Below are positions 18,085 through 26,491 of a stretch of 64,000 bases of DNA, in pieces. The position numbers and the translations under genes were made by a program. Source of the stretch: Pirellulales bacterium (GTDB lineage Bacteria > Planctomycetota > Planctomycetia > Pirellulales > JAEUIK01); the NCBI GenBank assembly GCA_019694455.1, contig JAIBBY010000002.1:124001-188000 (forward strand). Direction: 5' to 3'. Positions within the stretch are counted from its first letter, which is position 1. Each line of letters starts with the position of its first letter. The notes beneath the pieces were generated by a model, which saw only the letters and a program-made list of their open reading frames with translations, searched no databases and was not told where the DNA came from.

Positions 18085-19578
18085 TTAGCGCACGCGGGCA
18101 ATGTGGGCCGCGGGACGCTCGGGATCTTTCGGATTGATCTCCAGCCAGAGTTGCAGCACCGCGCCGTTGGCGGTGGTGCGCTCGATCACCGTGTGGCCAT
18201 CGCGCATGGCGGTGCGCAGCGAACCATCGTAAGGGCGAATCAGCTTGCCGATCCGCTCGCGCTCGTACCACAAGAGGGGGCGGCCGTCGGCATCGATGGT
18301 GGCCCACGGCGTTTCGGGATGCAATTCTAGCTGCGTGACGAGTTGATCGAAGTCGGCCGGCAGCGCGTTCGACTTGACGGGCTTCGCGCGGGCGCTGATC
18401 GGCTTGCCAAATTCGATGACCTTGGGCTCAACGCGGCCCGGTGGCGCCTGCGCAAAGCGCCGCGCCAGCTTGAGCAGCACCACCGCGTCGCGGGCAGGGG
18501 CCACCAGTTCTGGATCGAGCGCGCGGGTATCGAGCACCGGCTGACCAGAACGAGGACGCTTGAGCCAGGCGGCGAGTTGCTGCTGAGTGTCTTTGCCATC
18601 GCGGGCGGGGGCCAGGTTGGTCACGCTCCAGAGCGACGCCTCCGGACCCGAGATGGGCGCGGGGCGGGCGCCGCCGTGGGCGTTCATGAACCACGGCAAC
18701 TGCTCGTGCGAGTCGCCATTGACGGCGCCTTGTGTTGACGCGGCCATGGCGGCCAGCAGGTTCGGCAGATTCCCGCCGTCGTTCGACTCGATGAGAAAGC
18801 GAGTCCAGAGCTTGCCTTGCGGATCTCCCTCGGTGACAACGCCCGGATCGATACGGTCGCTGGTCATGCGGTTGGCGCTGGCGGGGTTCAGCGCGGCGAC
18901 GCTCGGCGCGGGAGAATTGCCGGCGATCTCCGCGGCGGCCTGAGTCAACTTCTCGCCCGCGAAGTACGAGGCGAAGCCGTCCTTCACCCAGTCGGGCAGG
19001 CGCTGATCAAAGTTGGCCTGCCGTAAGAACGCCTTCCAGGCCTGCGCGCGCACGCGCGGCAAGACAGCGGCGACACCGGGGCCGCCCGATTGCAGATTCA
19101 CCCAGATATCGGGATCGTAGTTCAAAGGTTGCGGACCCTTGATGCCGACGCCGGGCGCCTTGTCGCTGACGAAGACCTCGACGGCGTTGATCGAGAAGGT
19201 GAATTGTCGATGGGCGTCGGTGAAGCCGTCGGCCAAGGGAAAGACCTCGTCGTTCCAAAACCGCTCCAGCTCCTCGGAGAGCCACTCGGCCTCCTCGCTG
19301 CTGCCGGTGCTGACCACGGTGAAGTGCCGGCTGCGCGTTTCGAAGCCGCGGTGTGTGGAACGGTGTCGCCGGTCGGGGCGATCGACTTCGTCGACAGGGT
19401 GATGTCCCGGTTGGCGGATGCTGCGATCCGCCGGCGCCATGCGGGGGATTTCGAGTTGCGGCATGCCGGGCGTGATCGGCACGTCTTGCGCGGGGCATTC
19501 ACGCAGCGGGCCAAGAATTGCCAAGCCGGAGAATGCTAGCGCAACGAGTGTGCGTCCGCGCGGAGTTAGCTGTCGCAT
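18085..19578 (-). CDS. Secreted protein resembling a degenerate gluzincin peptidase (DUF1570-like)
   Basis: 497 residues with a signal peptide (residues ~8-31, PAQ cleavage). Residues ~85-215 look like the start of a peptidase of the MA clan: HFTVVSTGSSEEAEWLSEEL, then a region ending LPDWVKDGFASYFAGEKL, which is how DUF1570-type peptidases continue after HExxH. No HExxH is present here: the matching helix reads VRAQAWKAFL, so zinc catalysis is unlikely. The C-terminal 250 residues carry further all-alpha and beta segments with no match I know. Role unknown; divergent from the secretin gene. Confidence 0.65.
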   Translation of the reverse strand: MRQLTPRGRTLVALAFSGLAILGPLRECPAQDVPITPGMPQLEIPRMAPADRSIRQPGHHPVDEVDRPDRRHRSTHRGFETRSRHFTVVSTGSSEEAEWLSEELERFWNDEVFPLADGFTDAHRQFTFSINAVEVFVSDKAPGVGIKGPQPLNYDPDIWVNLQSGGPGVAAVLPRVRAQAWKAFLRQANFDQRLPDWVKDGFASYFAGEKLTQAAAEIAGNSPAPSVAALNPASANRMTSDRIDPGVVTEGDPQGKLWTRFLIESNDGGNLPNLLAAMAASTQGAVNGDSHEQLPWFMNAHGGARPAPISGPEASLWSVTNLAPARDGKDTQQQLAAWLKRPRSGQPVLDTRALDPELVAPARDAVVLLKLARRFAQAPPGRVEPKVIEFGKPISARAKPVKSNALPADFDQLVTQLELHPETPWATIDADGRPLLWYERERIGKLIRPYDGSLRTAMRDGHTVIERTTANGAVLQLWLEINPKDPERPAAHIARVR

Positions 19579-19825
19579 GCAGTGATCTCGCTAGCAGTGA
19601 AAGTCGGTCGCAGCGCTGACTTCTTATATCTGTCGTCGTGCGCCGTGGCCTTACGCTCTACTTTTTCGGCAATCTCAGCTTAGTCGCTCTATTTTTCTCA
19701 ACCGGCAAACCTTCGATTCCCGATAGACAGACCCGACGTCGCATGCCATCGCGCCCATGGGTTGGCGCGGAGCGAGCGATATCTGGAGCACCGTAGTGAA
19801 GACGGGTAAACAAGGCGGAGTCGGC

Positions 19826-22435
19826 ATGAACGCTAGCACGTCGAGACTGCTCTGTCTGGCGTTGGCCTTGATTATTGGCGTGGCGGATTTGTCCCCCTGT
19901 GAGGCGGGCAATCAGCCGGTCGCCGAGATCACCGTGAGGCCGGCCGAGCGGCCAGGGGTCAAAACGCCGCCGATCAAGCAGGCGCCGCTTCGCACCGCGC
20001 CCTTGAACGGCAAGCAACAGGACGGCGCCTTTGCCGTGCCGGTTGCTCCTGAGGCGCCGCCGGCCAGCCCACAAATTTTCAGCCGTCGCCGGGCCAGCTT
20101 GGGTGGCATGGTCACGGCGCCAACCACCACTGGGCCATCCGAGGCGCGAACCGACTTTAGCGCCACATCGGCCAGCCGCACCGTGTTTTCGCGGCCCGAC
20201 TTGTCCGCGACATCGCGGCCAGCGCCAGAACAGGTTGATACTGCGCCGCCAGTCGTGGAGATCGCCCCCGCCGCTGCGCCGATAGCTGCCGAAGCGCCGT
20301 ACGAATCACCGATTTCCGCGGCGCCGCAAGCGGCCAACGCTGTCGTCGAGACGGCCGCGCCAGAGCCGTTGACTTCTATTCCGACAGCGCCCGTCGAGGG
20401 GATCATCGAACTGACGCCGCCGGCGGTGGAATTGACCAGCGAGCCGGCTGCGCTGCCGCCGCAAGCGCTGGGCGTAATGGCTCCCGCTGCGCAAGCAACT
20501 GCTAGTCAAACGGCGCTCAACCAAACGGCGGAGTTTGTTGCGCCGCCAGTGAGCGAGGCCACCAGCGGCGCGTTGCCGATCCCGACCGCGACCGCCGCAG
20601 CCGAGGCCGAGGGCACGCACATCAACTTTGTCAATTTACAGCAGCAGCTTCCACCGGCCGGGGCCGCGCCGATTGGCACGCCGCCGGGCAATGATCCATT
20701 CGCGCCCGATCAAGACGTGCCGCAGGCCGATGTGCCAGGGCCCGATGGGCCGCTGCCGCCTCCTGGCGGCGCCGCGCCGGCCGACCCCGCTACCATGCCC
20801 GCGCCGCAGATTGTCACGCCGCCCGCGGCTGCGCCCACCACGCCCCCCGCGGCGCCGAGCGAGGCGCCACCCGAGGTGATGCCGACTCCGCCGGCCGAGC
20901 AACCGCCCGCGCAGCGCCCCATCACCAGCCCGCCAACGCAGTTTCAAGATGCGCTGACGCCGGCGCCAACCGGGACGACGATCGACGGCTTGCCTGTGGA
21001 GATCATCGATCACAGTCGCGAAATGGATGTGACGCTGCGGCGCAGCAAGCTATTGCGCACGCCGGTCGACATCTACCGCACGGCGGTGGTCGACCCGCGC
21101 GTTTGCAACGTGGTGCAGTTTACGCCGCGCGAGGTGTCGATCATTGGCGTGGCGCAAGGCGCGACGCACGTGACCTTTTGGTTCGAAGACGGCAATCGCA
21201 AGCCGGTGACCTACCTGGTGCGGGTGGTGCCCGACCCGGAAGTAAGCCAGCGCCGCGAGAAGCAATATCAGATGTTCGAGGACATCATCAACGAGCTGTT
21301 TCCGGACAGCAAGATTCGGCTGATTCCGGTGTCTGACAAGCTGTTGGTGCGCGGCGAGGCGAAGGATACGGAAGAGGCCGCGCAGATCATGTCGATCATT
21401 CGCGAGAACTGGGGCTACGGCCGCGCCGGCGCGGGGGGCTTTGGGGCGGGCGGCTTTGGCTACGGCGGCTTTGCCGGCGGCTTGGTCGAGGGAGTCGCCG
21501 CCGATCCGCTAGTGGGTCAGGAAGAAGCGGCGCGCATTTCTGGCACGCAGGTCATCAACATGCTGCGGATCCCCGGTGTGCAGCAGGTGGCGCTGAAGGT
21601 CAAGATCGCCGAACTCGATCGTTCGGCGGCGCGGCGGTTTGGCGTCGATCTCGACATGCGGTTCGCCGACAGCAACGTGATTTTGCAATCGATGATCGCG
21701 GCGGCGTCGGGCGGGGCGGCTAACGTGATTGGCAGCTTCGACGCACGGCAGATCAACTTTGGCGTTCACTTCTTGCAGCAAGAAGGGGTGATTCGCCTGT
21801 TGAGCGAGCCGACCCTGGTGACCATGAGCGGCCGGCCAGCCAGCTTTGTGGCGGGCGGCGAATTTGCCGTGCCGACCACGGTGGGCGTGGCGGGCGCCGC
21901 GGCGGTGACCACCGACTTTCGCTCGTTCGGCGCCATCATCACCTTCTTGCCGATCGTGATCGACAAGGACCGCATCCGTTTGCAGGTGTCGCCGGAGTTC
22001 AGCAAGATCAACGGCGACCTGAAGGTGAACAATATTCCGGGGCTCAATACTCGCGCGGTCACCACCACCGTCGAAATGCGCGAAGGGCAAACACTGGCGA
22101 TCGCTGGTTTGCTGGAAGACAACATGACCGGCAAGCTCTCGGGCAATGTGCCGTTCTTGTGGCGACTGTTCGGATTGCGAACGCTCGAGCGCACCGAGTC
22201 GGAGTTGATCATCCTGGTCACCCCCGAGTTGGTGCATGCGATGGAGCCAGAAGAAGTTCCGCCGCTGCCCGGCTTCGACGTGACGGAGCCGAACGACTTT
22301 CAGTTCTTCGCCAAGGGATGGCTCGAAGGGCGCCCGACCGAGGAGTTTCGCAGCACGGTTTGGCCGCGGCTCAAGCAGCGCTATCGGGCTGATGGTCCGG
22401 CGATGATCTCTGGCCCGTTTGGCCACGGACAGTAG
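19826..22435 (+). CDS. Secretin of a Tad/type IVb-like pilus system (CpaC/RcpA family)
   Basis: 869 residues. A signal peptide (to ~residue 28) is followed by a very long Ala/Pro/Thr-rich linker up to about residue 390. Then come the pilus-assembly N-terminal domain (EIIDHSREMDVTLRRSKLLRTP, ...VVDPRVCNVV), a BON-like segment, and the secretin core with VALKVKIAELDRSAARRFGVD and the C-terminal GQTLAIAGLL and ELIILVTPELV motifs. Secretins form the outer-membrane gate for pili or type II secretion. GGCGGAG upstream supports ATG 19826 over 19757. The Gly-rich insert around residue 540 (AGAGGFGAGGFGYGGF) is unusual. It heads a three-gene run. Confidence 0.9.
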   Translation: MNASTSRLLCLALALIIGVADLSPCEAGNQPVAEITVRPAERPGVKTPPIKQAPLRTAPLNGKQQDGAFAVPVAPEAPPASPQIFSRRRASLGGMVTAPTTTGPSEARTDFSATSASRTVFSRPDLSATSRPAPEQVDTAPPVVEIAPAAAPIAAEAPYESPISAAPQAANAVVETAAPEPLTSIPTAPVEGIIELTPPAVELTSEPAALPPQALGVMAPAAQATASQTALNQTAEFVAPPVSEATSGALPIPTATAAAEAEGTHINFVNLQQQLPPAGAAPIGTPPGNDPFAPDQDVPQADVPGPDGPLPPPGGAAPADPATMPAPQIVTPPAAAPTTPPAAPSEAPPEVMPTPPAEQPPAQRPITSPPTQFQDALTPAPTGTTIDGLPVEIIDHSREMDVTLRRSKLLRTPVDIYRTAVVDPRVCNVVQFTPREVSIIGVAQGATHVTFWFEDGNRKPVTYLVRVVPDPEVSQRREKQYQMFEDIINELFPDSKIRLIPVSDKLLVRGEAKDTEEAAQIMSIIRENWGYGRAGAGGFGAGGFGYGGFAGGLVEGVAADPLVGQEEAARISGTQVINMLRIPGVQQVALKVKIAELDRSAARRFGVDLDMRFADSNVILQSMIAAASGGAANVIGSFDARQINFGVHFLQQEGVIRLLSEPTLVTMSGRPASFVAGGEFAVPTTVGVAGAAAVTTDFRSFGAIITFLPIVIDKDRIRLQVSPEFSKINGDLKVNNIPGLNTRAVTTTVEMREGQTLAIAGLLEDNMTGKLSGNVPFLWRLFGLRTLERTESELIILVTPELVHAMEPEEVPPLPGFDVTEPNDFQFFAKGWLEGRPTEEFRSTVWPRLKQRYRADGPAMISGPFGHGQ

Positions 22436-22487
22436 GCAATAGTCAACGCGTACTCGACAGCGAACTTGACGCTGGGAAGCGACTGGC

Positions 22488-23048
22488 ATGACGGCAAATA
22501 CAAAATCCGCGATCCGAGTCACCACGCTGGTGGCGCTATGGGGTCTGTTGGGCACGACCGGCTGCGGCTGGCATCAGTACGGCGGACCGTCGTACGATCG
22601 ACCGTTTCCGATTGGGCAGGTGACCGACAGCTTTTGGGAGACGCAGCAAACCAATGGCGAAGCAGCCGACTTCATCTTTTTCGATCACGAGTTCGCCGGT
22701 CAAACGGCCAACCTCGCGCCGGGCGCCAAGGACAAGTTGATGCAGGTGGCCACGCGGCTGGAGCATGTGCCGTTCCCGGTGACTATCGAGCAAAGCCCGC
22801 ACAACGGGCGTCCGCAATTGGATCAACAGCGGCGCCAAGTGATCGTCGAGCAGCTTGCGCGGCTGGGCGTGCCCGAGGCCGACAAGCGCGTGGTGGTGGC
22901 GCCGGCGTTCACCGAGGGTTACACGGCGATCGAGGGCGAGGCGGCGTACTACCAGAATATCTACGGCGGCTTTGGCTACTTTGGCAACGGCTTCTTTGGC
23001 GGCGGCGCCGGTCGCCGGTTTGGCGGCTTCGGCGGCATGTTCCGATAA
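22488..23048 (+). CDS. Lipoprotein of the pilus locus, possibly CpaD-like
   Basis: 186 residues with a signal ending GTTGC (Cys26, a slightly weak lipobox). Residues ~55-130 have an OmpA/CpaD-like layout: AGQTANLAPGAKDKLMQVATRL, then VTIEQSPHNG and DQQRRQVIVEQLARLGV, where a residue string often contacts peptidoglycan. The end is Gly/Phe-rich (FGYFGNGFFGGGAGRR). It sits 52 bases after the secretin gene, as CpaD does in Tad loci. The link to CpaD is by context and pattern only. Confidence 0.7.
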   Translation: MTANTKSAIRVTTLVALWGLLGTTGCGWHQYGGPSYDRPFPIGQVTDSFWETQQTNGEAADFIFFDHEFAGQTANLAPGAKDKLMQVATRLEHVPFPVTIEQSPHNGRPQLDQQRRQVIVEQLARLGVPEADKRVVVAPAFTEGYTAIEGEAAYYQNIYGGFGYFGNGFFGGGAGRRFGGFGGMFR

Positions 23049-23073
23049 CAGCCCCTTGCGGCGCCCGAGGCAG

Positions 23074-24051
23074 ATGCGCATGGACACGATCGAGATGCAA
23101 ATGTGGAATCGAGCCCATCGTCGCGCCGCCTGTTTGGCGGCGCTGGCGCTAGTGGCCACTTTCGCGGGCTGCGCCAGCTTCGATTCGCTCGGCGCCGGCG
23201 GGCCACTGGCCGGCATTGGGCGCTCGCGGTATCAAGGCTTTGGCGAGCGCTTCGCCGAGGCGCGGCGGTTGGAGATGGCGGGCAAGCTCGACGAAGCGCG
23301 GCCGATCTACGAAAAGCTGATTGTCGATTACCCCAAGCGAGCCGAGGCGTTTCATCGGCTGGGGGTAGTCGCCGATTTGCAACGGCGGCATCGCGAGGCG
23401 GTGAACTTGTACAGCCAGGCCATCACGCTGTCGGCCACCGACCCCGAGTTGTTCAACGACTTGGGTTACTGCCTCTATCTGCAAGGCCAACTCGACAAGG
23501 CCGAAAGCGCGTTGCTCAAAGCCGTTTCGATGGCGCCGAGCAACGGCAAGTATCACAACAATCTGGGACTGGTCTATGGACACCAGCGCCGTTATGAAGA
23601 TGCGCTAAAAGAGTTCCGCAAAGCGGGGAGCGACGCCTCGGCCCAGTACAACCTGGCCTTCGTGCTCGCCACGCAAAACGACATGGCCGGCGCCAAGCGC
23701 TGCTTTGAACTGGCGCTGCGACAAGATCCCACCTTCGAAAAAGCTCGCTCGGCGCTCGATTCGTTCGAACGCTTCGAGCGCGATCCAGAAGGGTTCGCCG
23801 ATTTTGGCGAATTGGTGCAGGATGGTGTTCGCTGGGTGCCGTACATCGAAGGGGGACAACCGAGCGCATCGCAAAGCGGAGCGCAACTTGCCGCCGCCGC
23901 GCTGCCGGTCGCCACGACCACCAGCGCAGCCAGCGCGAACAACGCGACGCAACCAGCCGAGAGCGCGGCGCCGAGCGTCGACTCCAAGACCGCCGCGCTG
24001 CAGCATCGCGCCCAAGCGCTGTTGCGCGAGCGACTGTCGGCCATGCCGTAG
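23074..24051 (+). CDS. TPR-repeat lipoprotein (TadD-like)
   Basis: About 325 residues, lipidated at Cys in TFAGC. At least four tetratricopeptide repeats are visible between residues ~65 and 235, e.g. AEAFHRLGVVADLQRRHREA and GKYHNNLGLVYGHQRRYEDA. The C-terminal 80 residues are Ala/Ser-rich. TPR lipoproteins of this kind (TadD) help secretin assembly in Tad pili. ATG 23080 is an equal alternative start; GAGG stands just upstream of both. Third and last gene of the run, 25 bases after the lipoprotein. Confidence 0.8.
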   Translation: MRMDTIEMQMWNRAHRRAACLAALALVATFAGCASFDSLGAGGPLAGIGRSRYQGFGERFAEARRLEMAGKLDEARPIYEKLIVDYPKRAEAFHRLGVVADLQRRHREAVNLYSQAITLSATDPELFNDLGYCLYLQGQLDKAESALLKAVSMAPSNGKYHNNLGLVYGHQRRYEDALKEFRKAGSDASAQYNLAFVLATQNDMAGAKRCFELALRQDPTFEKARSALDSFERFERDPEGFADFGELVQDGVRWVPYIEGGQPSASQSGAQLAAAALPVATTTSAASANNATQPAESAAPSVDSKTAALQHRAQALLRERLSAMP

Positions 24052-24057
24052 AGGCGA

Positions 24058-24672
24058 TCAGCTTGCCACGCTTTGGCGCGGCGCCGGCAGTTCCAAGAAG
24101 CGGGAGAGCAGATCGACTCCGCGCTCGGTGAGAAAGCTCTCGGGATGAAACTGCAAGCCGAACAGCGGATACTTGCGATGCCGAATGCCCATGATCTCGG
24201 TGTCGCCCCCTGGGGAATTGGCCCAGGCGCAGATTTCAAACTCGTCGGAGAGTGTGCCGGGCTGGATGACCAGGCTGTGGTAGCGGGTGGCCTCGATGGG
24301 GCTTTCGAGTCCGGCGAACAAGCCTTGCGCATCGTGATAGATCAGATCGGTCTTGCCGTGCATCAATCGCTGGGCGCGAACGATCTCGGCGCCAAAGGCA
24401 TGGCCGATCGATTGATGACCAAGACAGACGCCGAGCAGCGGCACCTCACGATAAAAGCGCTGGACCACATCGCAGGAGATGCCCGCCTCGCGCGGCGTGC
24501 AGGGACCGGGCGAAACAATAATGTGCGTGGGTCGGCGGCGAGCGATCTCGTCGAGCGAGATTTGGTTATTTCGATGGACCTCCAGATCGAGCGTGGGATC
24601 GATTTCGCCGAGACGTTGCACCAGGTTGTAGGTGAAGGAATCGTAGTTATCGATGAGCAGGATCATGGGCAT
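24058..24672 (-). CDS. trpG: Anthranilate/aminodeoxychorismate synthase component II (glutamine amidotransferase)
   Basis: 204 residues. The class I amidotransferase triad is present: Cys83 in GVCLGHQSIG, His176 and Glu178 in LQFHPES. The start IDNYDSFTYNLVQ and the SPGPCTP box mark the TrpG/PabA subfamily, which supplies ammonia from glutamine to the chorismate-utilising partner in tryptophan or folate synthesis. The synthase subunit is not adjacent, so TrpG and PabA roles cannot be separated. The open frame extends to 24822, but family alignment supports ATG 24672 (or 24666). Confidence 0.9.
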   Translation of the reverse strand: MPMILLIDNYDSFTYNLVQRLGEIDPTLDLEVHRNNQISLDEIARRRPTHIIVSPGPCTPREAGISCDVVQRFYREVPLLGVCLGHQSIGHAFGAEIVRAQRLMHGKTDLIYHDAQGLFAGLESPIEATRYHSLVIQPGTLSDEFEICAWANSPGGDTEIMGIRHRKYPLFGLQFHPESFLTERGVDLLSRFLELPAPRQSVAS

Positions 24673-24950
24673 TTCCAGGGAAAAACCGGCCAGCCGGCGT
24701 AGTTTACACCGTTGCGCCGCGCCACCACTACAGGGCAGGAGGCGGGCCAGGTGATAAAGTTCGCCAGATTCGGCTTGCATCGGTTTGGCAGGCTGGGTAA
24801 TCTCGAAACAGTTGAGCGCCATTGCCGCGCTCGGGCATTGGCCTAGTGGTCCATGTCCCAGTCAACGAGTCTCTTTGAGTTGCTAGTGAAGACCGTAATC
24901 CGTAGCTGACCAAGTTCGGACGTACTGGTATTCACTGAAAGGCAACTCCG

Positions 24951-25688
24951 ATGCAATTAAGAGGCTCGGTTGCGCCCGTTGGCGCGACGCTCTTTTCCCT
25001 AGTGATTTTGGCGATTGCGGTTTCGTTCACCGCCCTTGCACCGCAGTCGGCCGAGGCCGCCATTATCACGGTCCAAGGCACGGCCAATCCCTTCTTGGCC
25101 GACCCGACAAACATTCCCGACGCAGGCAATGACCTGCTCGACGGTATCGCGCCCACGGTGTTCGACCTGGCCAAGCTGCCAGGCGAGAACAAACTGAACA
25201 TCGTCTCGTTTGGCGCGTACGACACTTACAGCGGTCCCGATCCGTCTCCCCCCAATCATGCCGGTTCGAACCTCGACGGCACGTTGAGCCTGGTATCCGC
25301 CGCGGCGCTGGGTGGCATCAGCGGCTGGAACGATCTGCCGCGCGGCTCGCTGGTGGGCATTTTCCTCGGCCCCACGGTTGGCCTGGCGCCGGCGCCCAAC
25401 ACGCAGGCGACCACCGACTTGCAGATTTCGCCGCTGTTGGGGCAGGTGTTTTTCATTGGCGACGGCCTGACTGGCACCGGCACGGGAGCGACACAAGAGT
25501 TCTTTGTGCCCGACGGCGCGACCAAACTACTGCTAGCGGTGCTCGACGCTCCGCACTGGCAAGACAACACGGGCTCGGCGCGGACAGTGGTCATGTCGGC
25601 CATCCCCGAACCGAGCAGCATGGCGCTGTTGGCGGCTGGCTTGGCCGCGGCGGCGCTGGTACGACGACAACGCCCTGGCAGGCGCTAG
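24951..25688 (+). CDS. PEP-CTERM sorting-domain protein
   Basis: 245 residues: signal peptide (cleavage near AEAAI, residue ~37), a beta-rich domain with the QEFFVPDGATKLLLAVLDA and NTGSARTVVM segments seen in a common group of PEP-CTERM proteins (resembling a lectin-like sandwich), and the tail IPEPSSMALL-helix-RRQRPGRR. It should be cleaved by an exosortase and end at the cell surface. No exosortase is in the window. Two hairpins follow the stop. Confidence 0.85.
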   Translation: MQLRGSVAPVGATLFSLVILAIAVSFTALAPQSAEAAIITVQGTANPFLADPTNIPDAGNDLLDGIAPTVFDLAKLPGENKLNIVSFGAYDTYSGPDPSPPNHAGSNLDGTLSLVSAAALGGISGWNDLPRGSLVGIFLGPTVGLAPAPNTQATTDLQISPLLGQVFFIGDGLTGTGTGATQEFFVPDGATKLLLAVLDAPHWQDNTGSARTVVMSAIPEPSSMALLAAGLAAAALVRRQRPGRR

Positions 25689-25739
25689 CGACTGGGCCGG
25701 AGATTGCCTTTCCTCCGGCCAAGGAATCCGCCAGCGCCT
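25680..25739 (+). other. Nested hairpin at the 3' end of the PEP-CTERM gene
   Basis: Outer arms AGGCGCTAGCG (25680-25690) and CGCCAGCGCCT (25729-25739) pair with one mismatch and enclose a perfect eight-base stem, GGCCGGAG (25695-25702) with CTCCGGCC (25713-25720). The structure overlaps the last three codons of the gene and may protect the transcript end. Confidence 0.6.
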
Positions 25740-25742
25740 GAC

Positions 25743-25774
25743 AAAAAGGCCGCCACTCACCTGGCGGCCTTTTT
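25743..25774. terminator. Bidirectional rho-independent terminator
   Basis: A perfect 12-base stem, AAAAAGGCCGCC (25743-25754) and GGCGGCCTTTTT (25763-25774), encloses an eight-base loop. It has A- and T-runs on both sides, so it can stop transcripts from the PEP-CTERM gene and from the opposite operon. The stop codon of the Lgt-like gene lies inside its loop. Confidence 0.9.
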
Positions 25775-26491
25775 TGTTGCGCGGAGGTCAACGTCTGACG
25801 GCGCCGCCGCGCGGAACGCCAGCGCGTCGCGGCGCCACAGCCAAATAAAGACGGGCGCCAGCGCTAGCGTGGCCCATTGATACCCAGTCAGACCCAGCCA
25901 CAGTTGCGGCTCGGGGCGAATCCATTCGCTGAAAAAGCGATACGTCAGATACGCGATGATGTAGAGCTTGATCAACTGCCCGCGAAACAGGCCGCGGCGA
26001 TGTAGCCAGGCCAGAACCAGCGCCGCCGAGGCGTGAAAACAAAACTCATAAAGCTGCGCTGGGTGCCGCCGTACGCCATCCCCAAAGTCGATCCCCCAAG
26101 GGAGCGACGTGGCCGTGCCATAGCAACAGCCACCGGCAAAGCAGGCCAATCGACCCACGGCAATGGCGGCGGCGACCGGCACGGCAAAGCTGTCCCCCGT
26201 CTTCACGCGCACGGCCAGCGCCCACTTGGCGATCTCCACGCCAAAGTAGCCGCCCACTAGTCCGGCCACGATCGTCTTGCCGTTGGCGAACCACGCGGCG
26301 CCGGTGGCCAGCGCGGAGAAGTCGCTGAGCAGAAACGGGAGCTTGGCCGCGAGCATCGCGCCGCAAAACGCGCCCAGGCCGATCACGATGCGCTCTTCGC
26401 GCGACAGGCCCAGGCTGGCCTGCGACCGGCGCGCGAGCACGGCGCCCGTCCCCACCGCCGCCAGCATGATGGCCGTGTACGACCAGTTCAT
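25757..26491 (-). CDS. Lgt-family (prolipoprotein diacylglyceryl transferase-like) membrane protein
   Basis: 244 residues with about seven membrane segments. The Lgt pattern is clear: GRLACFAGGCCYG (113-125, like GRIGNFINGE), PWGIDF, RRHPAQLYE (141-149) and YRFFSEWIRP (184-193), where Arg185 and Glu189 match conserved Lgt residues. Two residues important in E. coli Lgt are missing: the His of HGG is Val in VGGYFG (79-84) and the Asn of GRIGN is Cys. Lgt transfers diacylglycerol from phosphatidylglycerol to prolipoproteins; this paralogue may act on a different acceptor. ATG overlaps the stop of the radical SAM gene (ATGA), which fixes the start and implies coupling. The last codons run into the terminator. 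Confidence 0.85.
   Translation of the reverse strand: MNWSYTAIMLAAVGTGAVLARRSQASLGLSREERIVIGLGAFCGAMLAAKLPFLLSDFSALATGAAWFANGKTIVAGLVGGYFGVEIAKWALAVRVKTGDSFAVPVAAAIAVGRLACFAGGCCYGTATSLPWGIDFGDGVRRHPAQLYEFCFHASAALVLAWLHRRGLFRGQLIKLYIIAYLTYRFFSEWIRPEPQLWLGLTGYQWATLALAPVFIWLWRRDALAFRAAAPSDVDLRATKKAAR

Noticed and set aside
21509-22555. 348-residue open frame on the minus strand
   Set aside because: Antisense to the conserved secretin core.
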